From JAABQT01 sp035459025 (GTDB lineage Bacteria; Pseudomonadota; Gammaproteobacteria; Burkholderiales; SG8-39), in contig DATHYT010000022.1 in the NCBI GenBank assembly GCA_035459025.1, forward strand, positions 1 to 15,682: a stretch of 15,682 bases of DNA, in the 5' to 3' direction. The notes below the pieces were generated by a model that saw only the letters and a program-made list of their open reading frames with translations, was not told the origin of the DNA and ran no database searches. A program made the position numbers and the translations under genes. This document shows positions 8,330 to 15,448 of the stretch, one piece after another (positions within the stretch are counted from its first letter, which is position 1; every line of letters begins with the position of its first letter).

Positions 8330-9378
8330 CTGAACTCGATCACGCCCTTGCCCGAGGCCTGCTTGTCGAAGAGCTTGTAGGCCTGGTCGGCCTGGTCGAG
8401 CTTCCAGCGGTGGGTGAAGATCCTCTCGAGCGGGATCTTGTTATCGGCGACAAAGCGCGCGCACTCGCCCATGCCCATCGCGCTGAAGGTCCAGGAGCCG
8501 ATGAGCGTGAGCTGCTTTCGCAGCATGTCGCGCGAGACATCCAGCGTCACATCGCCGCCTTCGCCCACGAAGCACACCGTGCCCCAGGTCTTCGCCGCGC
8601 GCACCGCCTGCAGCCGCGCCGCGGCGACGCCCGTGCAATCGAGCGCGAGGTCCACGCCTTCGCCGCGCGTCAGGTCCTTCAACGCCTTCTCGACGTCGGT
8701 CTTGGAGGCGTCCACCAGCGCATCGGCGCCGTACTGCTTGGCGAGCGCGAGGCGCTCGGCGTTCGCTTCCACCGCGATCACGCGCAGGCCCATCTTCGAG
8801 CCGAGCAGCGTGGCGCTGATCCCCACCGGCCCCTGCCCGAACACCGCGAGCGTGGCGCCGCCGGCGACGTGCATGCGCCGCAGCGCGCCGTAGGCGGTGC
8901 CCGTGCCGCAGGCCACCGCCGCGCCCTCGGCGAACGACAACTCCTCGGGCAGCGGCACGATCGTGCGTACCGGCACCTTCAGGTACTCGGCGTGCCCGCC
9001 GTGCGCGGTAACGCCATACACCGTGATGCCCGCGCGGCAGAGCTGCGACCAGCCCAAGCGGCAGTGCGGGCACACGCCGCAGCCCGCGTAATGGTGGTCC
9101 ATCACGCGCAGGCCCGTCGGTGCTTCCTTTTCCGAGACGCCCGGTCCGCGCGCCACCACCTCGCCGCAGGGCTCGTGCCCGGCGATGAACGGCTCGGCGT
9201 CGCCGCCCAGGCCAAGCGCCTTTTGCGCCTCGCCCGGCGCCGAGCGGTAGAACTTGAGGTCGCTGCCGCACATGCCGGAGGCGCGCATGCGCAGCACCAC
9301 TTCGCCCGGACCGGGCGTCGGGTCGGGAAAGTTGCGGATTTCGATCTTGCGATTGCCGAGGAATACTGCGCCGCGCAT
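8326..9378 (-). CDS. Zinc-dependent alcohol dehydrogenase (medium-chain family)
   Basis: A 350-residue MDR-family enzyme oxidising an alcohol or polyol with NAD(P). Catalytic zinc ligands are Cys37 (GMCGSD), His68-Glu69 (AGHEPCGE) and Cys157 (ACGTGTAYG). The structural zinc site is complete: Cys100, Cys103, Cys106 and Cys114. The nucleotide-binding motif is GQGPVG (181-186), with Glu204 at the end of the second strand favouring NAD over NADP. Overall it sits near threonine/sorbitol dehydrogenase-like proteins, but nothing visible fixes the substrate. The ATG at 9378 has a GGGAGGG Shine-Dalgarno about 10 bases upstream. It is divergent from the marR gene (100-base gap), so the operator there might also affect it. 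It ends inside the SMP-30 gene end, sharing CTAG at 8326-8329. A role in the same sugar or sugar-acid metabolism is possible but not shown. Confidence 0.9.
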
Positions 9379-9444
9379 GTCGGATGACCCTCCCCAATGT
9401 TGCCCTGCAATGTGGCCGCCATCATACCGGACGGTTTCCTTGCA

Positions 9445-9466
9445 TTGCTTATCTTAAGCTAGGCAA
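9445..9466. promoter_or_regulatory. Putative MarR operator palindrome
   Basis: Two 11-base halves, TTGCTTATCTT (9445-9455) and AAGCTAGGCAA (9456-9466), are inverted repeats matching at 9 of 11 positions. TTGC/GCAA ends and this length are typical of MarR-family operators. It lies 12 bases before the marR start and spans the predicted -35 box and spacer, so bound MarR would block RNA polymerase (autorepression, inferred). It also lies upstream of the divergent alcohol dehydrogenase. Confidence 0.65.
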
Positions 9467-9473
9467 CTATCAT
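9445..9473 (+). promoter_or_regulatory. Predicted promoter of the marR-emrA-emrB operon
   Basis: A -10 box TATCAT (9468-9473, five of six matches) stands 17 bases after a weak -35 box TTGCTT (9445-9450). The optimal spacing supports the pair. Transcription would begin near 9480, at the ATG at 9479. No Shine-Dalgarno sequence precedes that ATG, which fits a leaderless or nearly leaderless mRNA. The weak -35 makes the call tentative. Confidence 0.45.
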
Positions 9474-9478
9474 CGGGC

Positions 9479-9955
9479 ATGTTCCGCGAGGACCTGTCCC
9501 GCAACTTCGGCTTCCTGCTGAACGACGTGGCGCGGCTGCTGCGTACCGCCTACGACCGGCGCGTGCGCAAGCTCGGGCTGACGCGGGCGCAGTGGTGGGT
9601 GCTCACTCACTTGTTCCGCAGCAACGGCGTCAGTCAGACCGAGCTCGCCGAGATCCTGGAGATCGAGAAGCCGACACTCGGGCGGCTGCTCGACCGCCTG
9701 GAAGCCAAGCGCTGGGTGCGCCGCGAGCACGATGCGCGCGACCGGCGCGTCTGGCGCGTGCACCTCACCGAGGAGGTCGAGCCGGCGCTGCACACCATGC
9801 GCACGATCGCGGCCGAGCTGCGGCGCGACGCGCTGGCGGGCCTCAGCGCGGCCGAGCGCGAGCGCTTCGTCGACACCCTGCTCACCCTCAAGGCGAACCT
9901 GCAGCGCGCGCAGAACGGCGCGCCCGAGGGCGTGGCACGCAGGCGGTCCCGATGA
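9479..9955 (+). CDS. MarR family transcriptional regulator
   Basis: A 158-residue winged-helix repressor. N-terminal dimerisation helices (residues 8-33, with FGFLLNDVARLLRTAYDRR) lead to the helix-turn-helix (about 51-77, VSQTELAEILEIEKPTLGRLLDRLE). The wing follows, with the family motif DARDRRVWRVHLT (85-97), then C-terminal dimer helices. The basic tail GVARRRSR is short. It very likely represses the efflux operon it heads and responds to a small molecule that the pump exports, as known for EmrR-type regulators. The ligand cannot be read from sequence. The stop codon overlaps the adaptor start as ATGA (9952-9955). A palindromic operator sits immediately upstream, consistent with autoregulation. 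The ATG at 9479 is the only reasonable start near the conserved N-terminus, although it has no Shine-Dalgarno site. Confidence 0.93.
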   Translation: MFREDLSRNFGFLLNDVARLLRTAYDRRVRKLGLTRAQWWVLTHLFRSNGVSQTELAEILEIEKPTLGRLLDRLEAKRWVRREHDARDRRVWRVHLTEEVEPALHTMRTIAAELRRDALAGLSAAERERFVDTLLTLKANLQRAQNGAPEGVARRRSR

Positions 9956-11013
9956 GCGCGGCGCGCCGTGCGCGCGGGCTGCTGCGCGTCGTGCTCCTGC
10001 TCGGCGTGCCGATCGCCGCGGTCGCCGCCGCGCTGCACTACTACGCCGAGGGCGGCCGCCACGTGGAAACCGACAACGCCTACGTCAAGGCGCACATCAT
10101 CGCCGTCAGCGCGGAGGTCGCAGGCCGCGCGACCGAGGTCGCGGTGCGCGACAACCAGGCGGTGGACGCCGGGCAGCTGCTGTTTCGCATCGACCCGGCG
10201 CCGTTCGAGGTGGCGGTGGCGCAGGCCGACGCGCAGCTCGCGAACATGCGCACCGAGGTCGAGACGCTGCGCGCCGAGCACCGCGTGGCGCTCGCGGAGG
10301 CCGCCGAGGCCGAGGAGCGCATCCGCTTTCTCACCGTGCAGCTGGAGCGCCAGCGGCGCCTGCGCGAGCGCGGCATGGTGCGCGAGGAAGCTTACGACGA
10401 GGCGCGCTACAACCTGGACGAAGCGCGCGCGCGCCTCGCCTCGGTGCGCGAGCGCGCGGCGCGCGTGCTCGCAGGGCTCGGCGGCGACCCGAAGCTGCCG
10501 GCCGCGCGCCATCCGCGCGTGCTCGCGGCCCAGGCGGCGCGCGACGCCGCGGCGCTGGAGCTGGCCCGGACGCGCGTCCACGCCCCCGCCGCGGGGACGG
10601 TGAGCAACCTGCGGCTTCAGGCCGGCGAGCACGTGGCGCGCGGCACCCCCGTGTTCAGCCTGGTGCAGGCGGGCGAGCGCTGGATCGAGGCCAATTTCAA
10701 GGAGACGCAGCTCACGCACATGCGGGTGGGGCAGACCGCGCGCGTTGTCGCGGACGCCTTTCCGGGCGCCGACTGGCAGGTGCGGGTGAGCGCGATCGCG
10801 CCGGCCACCGGCGCCGAGTTCGCGCTGCTGCCGCCGCAGAACGCGACCGGCAACTGGGTCAAGGTGGTGCAGCGCGTGCCGGTGCACTTCGCCCTCGAGC
10901 CGGCCGACGAGGCCGAGCGGCCGGCGCTGCGCGTCGGCATGACCGTTAGCGTGAGCGTCGACACAGGCCGTAGCCGCGGGATGCCGGGCCTGCTGAGCCT
11001 GTTCGGCCGTTAG
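9952..11013 (+). CDS. HlyD family efflux adaptor, EmrA-like
   Basis: A 353-residue membrane fusion protein. One N-terminal membrane helix (about 10-28) is followed by the EmrA hallmark ETDNAYVKAHI (39-49) and the first half of the lipoyl domain. A long Ala/Glu/Arg-rich coiled-coil hairpin covers about residues 85-205. The second lipoyl half is HAPAAGTVSNLRLQAGEHV (210-228), and the beta-barrel segment is WIEANFKETQLTHMRVGQ (244-261). The C-terminal motif GNWVKVVQRVPV (300-311) is typical of EmrA. It bridges the MFS pump in the inner membrane to an outer membrane channel in the periplasm. The ATG at 9952 is chosen because it overlaps the marR stop (ATGA) and begins just before the membrane helix; the frame is open further upstream, but that part lies under marR. 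No TolC-like gene is in the window, so the channel must be encoded elsewhere. Confidence 0.93.
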   Translation: MSAARRARGLLRVVLLLGVPIAAVAAALHYYAEGGRHVETDNAYVKAHIIAVSAEVAGRATEVAVRDNQAVDAGQLLFRIDPAPFEVAVAQADAQLANMRTEVETLRAEHRVALAEAAEAEERIRFLTVQLERQRRLRERGMVREEAYDEARYNLDEARARLASVRERAARVLAGLGGDPKLPAARHPRVLAAQAARDAAALELARTRVHAPAAGTVSNLRLQAGEHVARGTPVFSLVQAGERWIEANFKETQLTHMRVGQTARVVADAFPGADWQVRVSAIAPATGAEFALLPPQNATGNWVKVVQRVPVHFALEPADEAERPALRVGMTVSVSVDTGRSRGMPGLLSLFGR

Positions 11014-11028
11014 CCGCGCCGCCGGCCC

Positions 11029-12561
11029 GTGAGCGCGCAACCCCCGGTTCCGCTTTCCGAGGCCACCGGCCCCGCCGCGGCGCTCGAGCGGGCGCTGATC
11101 CTTGCGACCTGCACGATGGTGACCTTCCTCTACGCGATGACGGTCACCATCGCCAACGTCTCGCTGCCGCAAATGCAGGGCGCGCTGTCGGCGACCCCGG
11201 ACCAGATCACCTGGGTCGTGACCTCGAACCTCGTCGCCACCGCCATCCTGACGCCGCTTGCCGGCTGGCTGGTCACGCGCTTTGGCCGGCGCAAGCTCTG
11301 CAACTTCGCCGTCATCGGCTTCGGCCTGTCGTCGCTGGCCTGCGGGCTGTCCGACTCGCTCGGCGAGCTGGTGGTATTCCGCGCGTTGCAGGGCGCGTTC
11401 GGCGCGCCGCTGGTGCCGGCGTCCCAGGCCATCGTGCTCGACACCTACGCCAAGCGCCAGCACGGTGCGGTGATCGCGATCTTCGGCATGGGCTCGGTGC
11501 TCGGCCCGATCGTCGGGCCGGTGGCCGGGGGCTGGCTCTCCGAGGCCTATAACTGGCGCTACGTCTTCTACATGATCGTGCCGTTCGCGCTGCTGGCGCT
11601 GCTCGGCACCTTCGCCTTCATCCACGACCGCGCGAGCGCGAGCAAGGCGCGCCTGGACTGGCTCGGCTTCCTCATGCTCGCGCTCGCCCTGGCGAGCGCG
11701 CAGCTGATGCTCGACCGCGGCGAGCGCGCCGACTGGTTCGATTCCGCCGAAATCGTCGCCTGGGCGGCGATCGCCGGCATCGCGCTGTATGCGTTCATCG
11801 TACACAGCGCGACCGCCGAGCGGCCGTTCCTCGACCCGCGCACGCTCGGCGACCGCAACTTCAGCATCGGCATGGTGCTGATCTTCGTCTTCGGCATGCT
11901 CAATTTCACGCCGATGACGCTGCTGCCGCCGATGCTGCAGGGCGTGAGCGGCTACCCCGATTCGGTGATCGGCTTCGTGCTGGGCGCGCGCGGTCTGGGG
12001 ACGCTCGTCGCCTTCTTCCTCATGATCTTCGCCAGCCGGCTGGATCCTCGCGCCATGATCCTGCTCGGCTTCCTGCTGCAGGCCGTGGCGGGCTGGCAGC
12101 TCGCGCAGCTCGACATGAACCCCGGGACCGGGAACGTATTCTGGCCGATGGCCATTCAGGGCTTTGGCGTCGGCGTGCTGTGGGTGGCGATCACCATGGT
12201 GACCTTCGCCACGCTCGCCCCGGAGCGCGTCGCCGAGGGGTCGGCGGTCTACCACATGGTGCGCAACATCGGCTCCAGCATCCACATCTCGATCAGCATC
12301 AGCCTGGCGGTACGCATGTCGCGCGCCAACTACGCCGAGCTCGCCGAGCGCGTCACGCCCTACAGCGAGTCGCTGCGCATGCCCTCGATCACCGGCGCGT
12401 GGAACCTGCAGGATGCAAGCGGCCAGGCGGCGTTCGCGCGCGAGATGGCGCGCCAGGCGCAGATGATCGGCTACCTCGACGCGTTCGTATTCTTCGTCGC
12501 GACCTCGCTCGTCGTGGTGCCGCTGGTGTTCCTCATTCGCCTGAAGCGGCCGGCGCGGTGA
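11029..12561 (+). CDS. DHA2 family MFS multidrug transporter, EmrB-like
   Basis: A 510-residue proton-driven drug exporter with about 14 hydrophobic helices. The first helix is near residues 22-45. MFS motif A-like GWLVTRFGRRKL lies in the loop after helix 2, and the antiporter motif C region GPIVGPVAGGWLSEAYNWRYVF falls in helix 5, both characteristic of the DHA2/EmrB/QacA branch. A non-membrane loop (about 430-470, YAELAERVTPYSE onward) sits before the last helix, as usual in EmrB. With the adaptor encoded 15 bases upstream it should form an EmrAB-type tripartite pump. The GTG at 11029 is the only in-frame start before the first helix and has no clear Shine-Dalgarno site, so translation may depend on reinitiation from the adaptor gene. 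Substrates are unknown. The gene ends 5 bases from the convergent enolase-superfamily gene. Confidence 0.93.
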   Translation: MSAQPPVPLSEATGPAAALERALILATCTMVTFLYAMTVTIANVSLPQMQGALSATPDQITWVVTSNLVATAILTPLAGWLVTRFGRRKLCNFAVIGFGLSSLACGLSDSLGELVVFRALQGAFGAPLVPASQAIVLDTYAKRQHGAVIAIFGMGSVLGPIVGPVAGGWLSEAYNWRYVFYMIVPFALLALLGTFAFIHDRASASKARLDWLGFLMLALALASAQLMLDRGERADWFDSAEIVAWAAIAGIALYAFIVHSATAERPFLDPRTLGDRNFSIGMVLIFVFGMLNFTPMTLLPPMLQGVSGYPDSVIGFVLGARGLGTLVAFFLMIFASRLDPRAMILLGFLLQAVAGWQLAQLDMNPGTGNVFWPMAIQGFGVGVLWVAITMVTFATLAPERVAEGSAVYHMVRNIGSSIHISISISLAVRMSRANYAELAERVTPYSESLRMPSITGAWNLQDASGQAAFAREMARQAQMIGYLDAFVFFVATSLVVVPLVFLIRLKRPAR

Positions 12562-12566
12562 GGGCT

Positions 12567-13661
12567 TCAGCCGGCGCGGTAGCGCCGGATGACCTCCGGA
12601 TCCGGGTCGGCCCCCAGCCCCGGCGCCTGCGGCACCGGCAACCCACCCGCAATGGGCGCGAGCGCCGCGCCGTAGAGCGAGGCGTCGGCCCACAGGTAGA
12701 AGTATTCGAAGCGCTCGTCCGGCGCGAGCGCCGCGATGAGGTGCAGCGTGGCGAGCGCCCCCGGGCCGAAATATGGCGAATGCGGCGCGAGCCGCACCTG
12801 GTGCCTCGCCGCCAGTTCCGCCACGCGGCGCAACTCCGTGACGCCGCCCACCTTGGTGACCGAGGGCTGCGCGATCTGCACCGCGCGCGCGTCGAACAGG
12901 GCCGCGAACTGCGTCGCGAAGCAGCAGTTCTCGCCCGCCGCGATCGGGATGCCGCAGCCTTCCCCCACCGCGCGCAGGCCCGCGCCGTCCTCGGGCGGGA
13001 ACACCGGCTCCTCGAACCATTCCAGCCCGAGCGGCGCGAGCCGCTTGCCTACCGCGATGGCGTCCTGCACGCGCCACTCGCAGTTCACGTCGAGGAGCAG
13101 CGCGATCTCGCGCGGCACCGCCGCGCGCGCCGCCGCGATCACCGCCTCGTCCACCTCGTGCAGCTTGATCGCCCTGAAGCCTTCGCTTGCGGCCTGCCCG
13201 CAGTAGCGGGCGACGAGCTTGTCGTCGGCGTAGCGCAGCAGGCTCGCGTAGCACTCGAGCCGCTCGCGCTTTGCGCCACCCAGAAGCGCATGCAGCGGCT
13301 TGCCCGCCGCCTTGCCGGCGATGTCCCACAGCGCAATGTCGAGGCCCGACAGAGCGAACGCGGTGATGCCGAAGCGCCCGAAGATGTGCAGCCGCTTCTG
13401 GATCGTGGCGTGCAGGCCGGCGATGTCCGCTGCGTCTTGCCCCACCGCAATCGGCGCGATCATGTCGTTCACTGCGGCGACGACGGCGCGGCGGCAGGAA
13501 TAGGAAAACGCTTCGCCCCAGCCGGTGAGCCCCGCGTCGGTGTCCACGCGCACCAGGCAAAAATCGAGCGCGCGCCAGCCGCCCGTGCCGAGCGCCCAGG
13601 AGTCGGCGCCGTAACGGCTCGGGATCGAGAGCGGCACCGCCTCGACGCGCGTGATTCTCAC
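12567..13661 (-). CDS. Mandelate racemase/muconate lactonizing enzyme family protein (enolase superfamily)
   Basis: A 364-residue enolase-superfamily enzyme with the N-terminal capping domain (1-125) and TIM barrel. Metal ligands are intact: Asp191 (DVNCEW), Glu217 (EWFEEP) and Glu244 (AAGENC). The acid/base positions are unusual. The KxK motif is Lys166-Leu-His168 (AIKLHE), and the Asp normally in the Asp-His dyad is Ser267 (QPSVTKVGG), though the partner His294 (APHSPYFGPG) is kept. It should abstract a proton next to a carboxylate, as a dehydratase or isomerase of a sugar acid, but the exact reaction cannot be assigned. GTG at 13661 is chosen as start: it overlaps the upstream stop as GTGA (13658-13661) and begins right at the conserved VRITRVEAVPL. 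The longer open frame upstream to 13919 lies under the neighbouring gene. It is last in a three-gene operon. Confidence 0.9.
   Translation of the reverse strand: MRITRVEAVPLSIPSRYGADSWALGTGGWRALDFCLVRVDTDAGLTGWGEAFSYSCRRAVVAAVNDMIAPIAVGQDAADIAGLHATIQKRLHIFGRFGITAFALSGLDIALWDIAGKAAGKPLHALLGGAKRERLECYASLLRYADDKLVARYCGQAASEGFRAIKLHEVDEAVIAAARAAVPREIALLLDVNCEWRVQDAIAVGKRLAPLGLEWFEEPVFPPEDGAGLRAVGEGCGIPIAAGENCCFATQFAALFDARAVQIAQPSVTKVGGVTELRRVAELAARHQVRLAPHSPYFGPGALATLHLIAALAPDERFEYFYLWADASLYGAALAPIAGGLPVPQAPGLGADPDPEVIRRYRAG
12571..12588. repeat. GC-rich hairpin at the convergent gene junction
   Basis: A perfect 7-bp stem, CCGGCGC (12571-12577) with GCGCCGG (12582-12588), and loop GGTA. It lies 10 bases after the efflux pump stop and encodes the last residues (RRYRAG) of the convergent enzyme. 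It could end or stabilise the efflux transcript, but no T-tract follows on either strand, so I do not call it an intrinsic terminator. The 11-mer GCCGGCGCGGT also occurs twice, at 12549-12559 and 12570-12580. Confidence 0.35.
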
Positions 13662-14542
13662 GGGGATTCCCGCTCGTAGACCTTGAGCACGGCGCAGGTG
13701 TCGAGCTCGGTGTGCCCGAGGTGCGCCACGATGCGGTAGAGCTGCAGCGCCTCGCCCATCAGCGGCGTCGGCGCCTTCAGCCCCGCGGCGTACTCGCTCA
13801 CCATCTCGAGATCCTTGAGCAGCTGGCGCACGTAGCCCTGCGGCGCGAACTCGCGCCGCTGCATGCGCGGATAGAGCTTTTGCAGCAGCGCGCTGTCGGC
13901 CAGCCCCCCGGCCAGGCACTCGGGCAGCCGCGCCGCGTCGATGCCCGCGGCTTCCGCGAGCACGATGGCCTCGGCCATCACCGCGTGGCCCGCGCCGACG
14001 ATGAGCTGGTTGAGCATCTTGGTCGCCATGCCCGCGGCCGGCGGCCCCATGTGCGTGAAGCGCCCGGCGACGTCGGCAAAGAGCGGCTGCGCGCGCGCGA
14101 TGTGCGCGGCTTCACCGCCCGCCATGACGGTGAGCGTGCCGCCGCCGGAGGCCGGCGGCCCGCCCGAGACCGGCGCATCGATCCAGCCGCAGCCGGTCTG
14201 CGCGCGCAGCTTCGCGCCGAACGCGCGGCACTTCTCGACCTTGATGGTGGAGAAGTCGACCACGAGCTGCGGCGGCTTGAGCGCGCTCGCGACGCCTGCC
14301 TCGCCGAACACGGCCTGCTCGACGGCGTCGGTGGTGGGGAGGTTGAGCAGCACGAGATCCGCGCCCCGCACTGCGTCGGCGGGCGAGGACGCGGCAGCGG
14401 CCCCGGCCGCCGCGGCCGCTGCGGTCCTTTCCGCAACGATGTCGTAGGCGCGGATCGCGTACTTGAGCGAGGCGAGGCGCTTGAGCATCGGCAGGCCCAT
14501 CAGGCCCACGCCGACGTATCCGAGACGAAGTTTGGCGGTCAC
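13658..14542 (-). CDS. NAD(P)-dependent beta-hydroxyacid dehydrogenase (GarR/MmsB type)
   Basis: A 294-residue member of the 3-hydroxyisobutyrate dehydrogenase/tartronate semialdehyde reductase family. The nucleotide motif is GVGLMG (11-16), and Asp34 ends the second strand (AYD), favouring NAD. Substrate and catalytic motifs are DFSTI (96-100), DAPVSGG (122-128), and GMATKMLNQ with catalytic Lys175 and Asn178. Lys243-Asp244 in QLLKDLEM is also conserved. The family reduces or oxidises small beta-hydroxyacids; tartronate semialdehyde reductase is the last step of galactarate/glucarate breakdown, which suits this operon, but the substrate is not proven. An Ala-rich stretch (residues 41-51) follows the Rossmann motif. 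The GTG start at 14542 has GGAG at 14549-14552, inside the end of the amidohydrolase gene, with 6-base spacing. The gene overlaps the next by 4 bases (GTGA), giving strong coupling. Confidence 0.9.
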   Translation of the reverse strand: MTAKLRLGYVGVGLMGLPMLKRLASLKYAIRAYDIVAERTAAAAAAGAAAASSPADAVRGADLVLLNLPTTDAVEQAVFGEAGVASALKPPQLVVDFSTIKVEKCRAFGAKLRAQTGCGWIDAPVSGGPPASGGGTLTVMAGGEAAHIARAQPLFADVAGRFTHMGPPAAGMATKMLNQLIVGAGHAVMAEAIVLAEAAGIDAARLPECLAGGLADSALLQKLYPRMQRREFAPQGYVRQLLKDLEMVSEYAAGLKAPTPLMGEALQLYRIVAHLGHTELDTCAVLKVYERESP

Positions 14543-14545
14543 GTC

Positions 14546-15415
14546 TTACTCCATGGCGTAGATGCGCAGTGCGTTGTCGTGGAACAGGCGCCGCTGCTCC
14601 GGGCCGGGAAAGTCTTTCACGATTTCCCGGAACCCGGAATAGATCTCGGCGAACCCGCCGCACAGGCCGTCCACGGGGAAGTTGCTCGCGAACATCGCCC
14701 GCCCGGTGCCGAAGGCCTCTATCGCCGCGAGCACGAGTTCGCGGTTGAGCGCGGGCGTCCATTGTTGTCCGGGCACGCCGAGCCCCGAGATCTTGATCGC
14801 CGCGTTCGGGCAGGCGGCGAGCGATGCCAGGGCCCGCTTCCAGCCGGCGATCCCGGCGGCGCTGCGGTCAGCGGGAAGCCCGGTGTGGTTGAGGATCAAC
14901 TGCGTGTCGGGAAACGCGCGGCACAGCTCGGCCGCGTCGGCGAGCTCGCTCCACGGCGCCTGCAGGTCGAAGCGCAGGCCGAGGCGCGCAAGGCGCGCGT
15001 AGCCCGCGCGCCAGCCTGCGTCGCGCATCTGCCCGCGGCGCGGCTTGTGGCGCACCCCGCGCACGAAAGCGAACGTCGCCTGGCGCTCGAGCAGGGACGC
15101 CGCATCGTCGCGGTCGAGCCAGGCCTGCGCCACCATGACGGTGGGAAAACCCGTCTCGCGCTGCAATCGCTCGACCCACTCGGTTTCGCCGAGCGGATCG
15201 CGCGGGTCCCACTCGGTCTCGATGTAGACCGTCTTCGCCACGTCGAAACCCTTGGCGTCGGCGAAGTAGTCGGCGGGGAGGTACGGTCGGCGCAGCGCCG
15301 CGTAATCGCCGTAGCGGAACGCAATCGGCTCAGGATCGCACAGCCACGGGTGGTAATTGACGCGCGGGTCCCAGAAATGCTGGTGCGCATCGACGATCGG
15401 GAACGGCGCGCTCAC
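14546..15415 (-). CDS. Amidohydrolase family protein, COG3618 lactonase type
   Basis: A 289-residue TIM-barrel metal-dependent hydrolase (Amidohydro_2). It has the N-terminal motif DAHQHFWD with His11 and His13, a third barrel His177 (LNHTGLP), and Asp249 in SNFPVDG, the likely catalytic or metal Asp. RFDLQ (148-152) and GVRHKP (120-125) are also conserved in the branch that includes L-fuconolactonase and related sugar-lactone hydrolases. So a cytoplasmic lactonase acting before the dehydrogenase and enolase-superfamily enzyme downstream is plausible, though related members are decarboxylases or hydrolases of other substrates. GTG at 15415 is chosen because it places the HxH motif near the N-terminus as usual; the Shine-Dalgarno is weak. 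It is first in the minus-strand operon, 3 bases from the next gene. The gap of 33 bases to the BON-domain gene contains a perfect palindrome. Confidence 0.88.
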   Translation of the reverse strand: MSAPFPIVDAHQHFWDPRVNYHPWLCDPEPIAFRYGDYAALRRPYLPADYFADAKGFDVAKTVYIETEWDPRDPLGETEWVERLQRETGFPTVMVAQAWLDRDDAASLLERQATFAFVRGVRHKPRRGQMRDAGWRAGYARLARLGLRFDLQAPWSELADAAELCRAFPDTQLILNHTGLPADRSAAGIAGWKRALASLAACPNAAIKISGLGVPGQQWTPALNRELVLAAIEAFGTGRAMFASNFPVDGLCGGFAEIYSGFREIVKDFPGPEQRRLFHDNALRIYAME

Positions 15416-15430
15416 CGCGCCATCGTAGCC

Positions 15431-15448
15431 GACGGGCCGCGGCCCGTC
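15431..15448. repeat. Perfect 18-bp palindrome between the BON-domain gene and the sugar-acid operon
   Basis: GACGGGCCGCGGCCCGTC is identical to its reverse complement and begins directly after the minus-strand stop codon of the BON-domain gene. As RNA it folds into a 7-bp stem with loop CGCG. No T-tract follows, so it is a weak candidate terminator; it could equally be a processing hairpin or a dimer-binding site ahead of the amidohydrolase gene. Confidence 0.55.

Noticed and set aside
9634..13560. Very long open frame on the minus strand opposite the efflux operon
   Set aside because: Its residues are dominated by Arg, Ala, His and Gly with no domain pattern. It is antisense to three well-recognised genes and reflects the high GC content. 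The same holds for the long minus-strand frames over 3999-6134 and 2129-4234.
13662..13919. N-terminal extension of the enolase-superfamily protein
   Set aside because: The added residues are an Arg/Ala-rich shadow of the overlapping dehydrogenase gene. The conserved start of the family matches GTG at 13661.
15412..15423. Three-codon reading frame (ATG GCG CGG TGA) overlapping the amidohydrolase GTG start on the minus strand
   Set aside because: Too short to be a supported leader peptide, and no good ribosome binding site precedes it. It could be chance.
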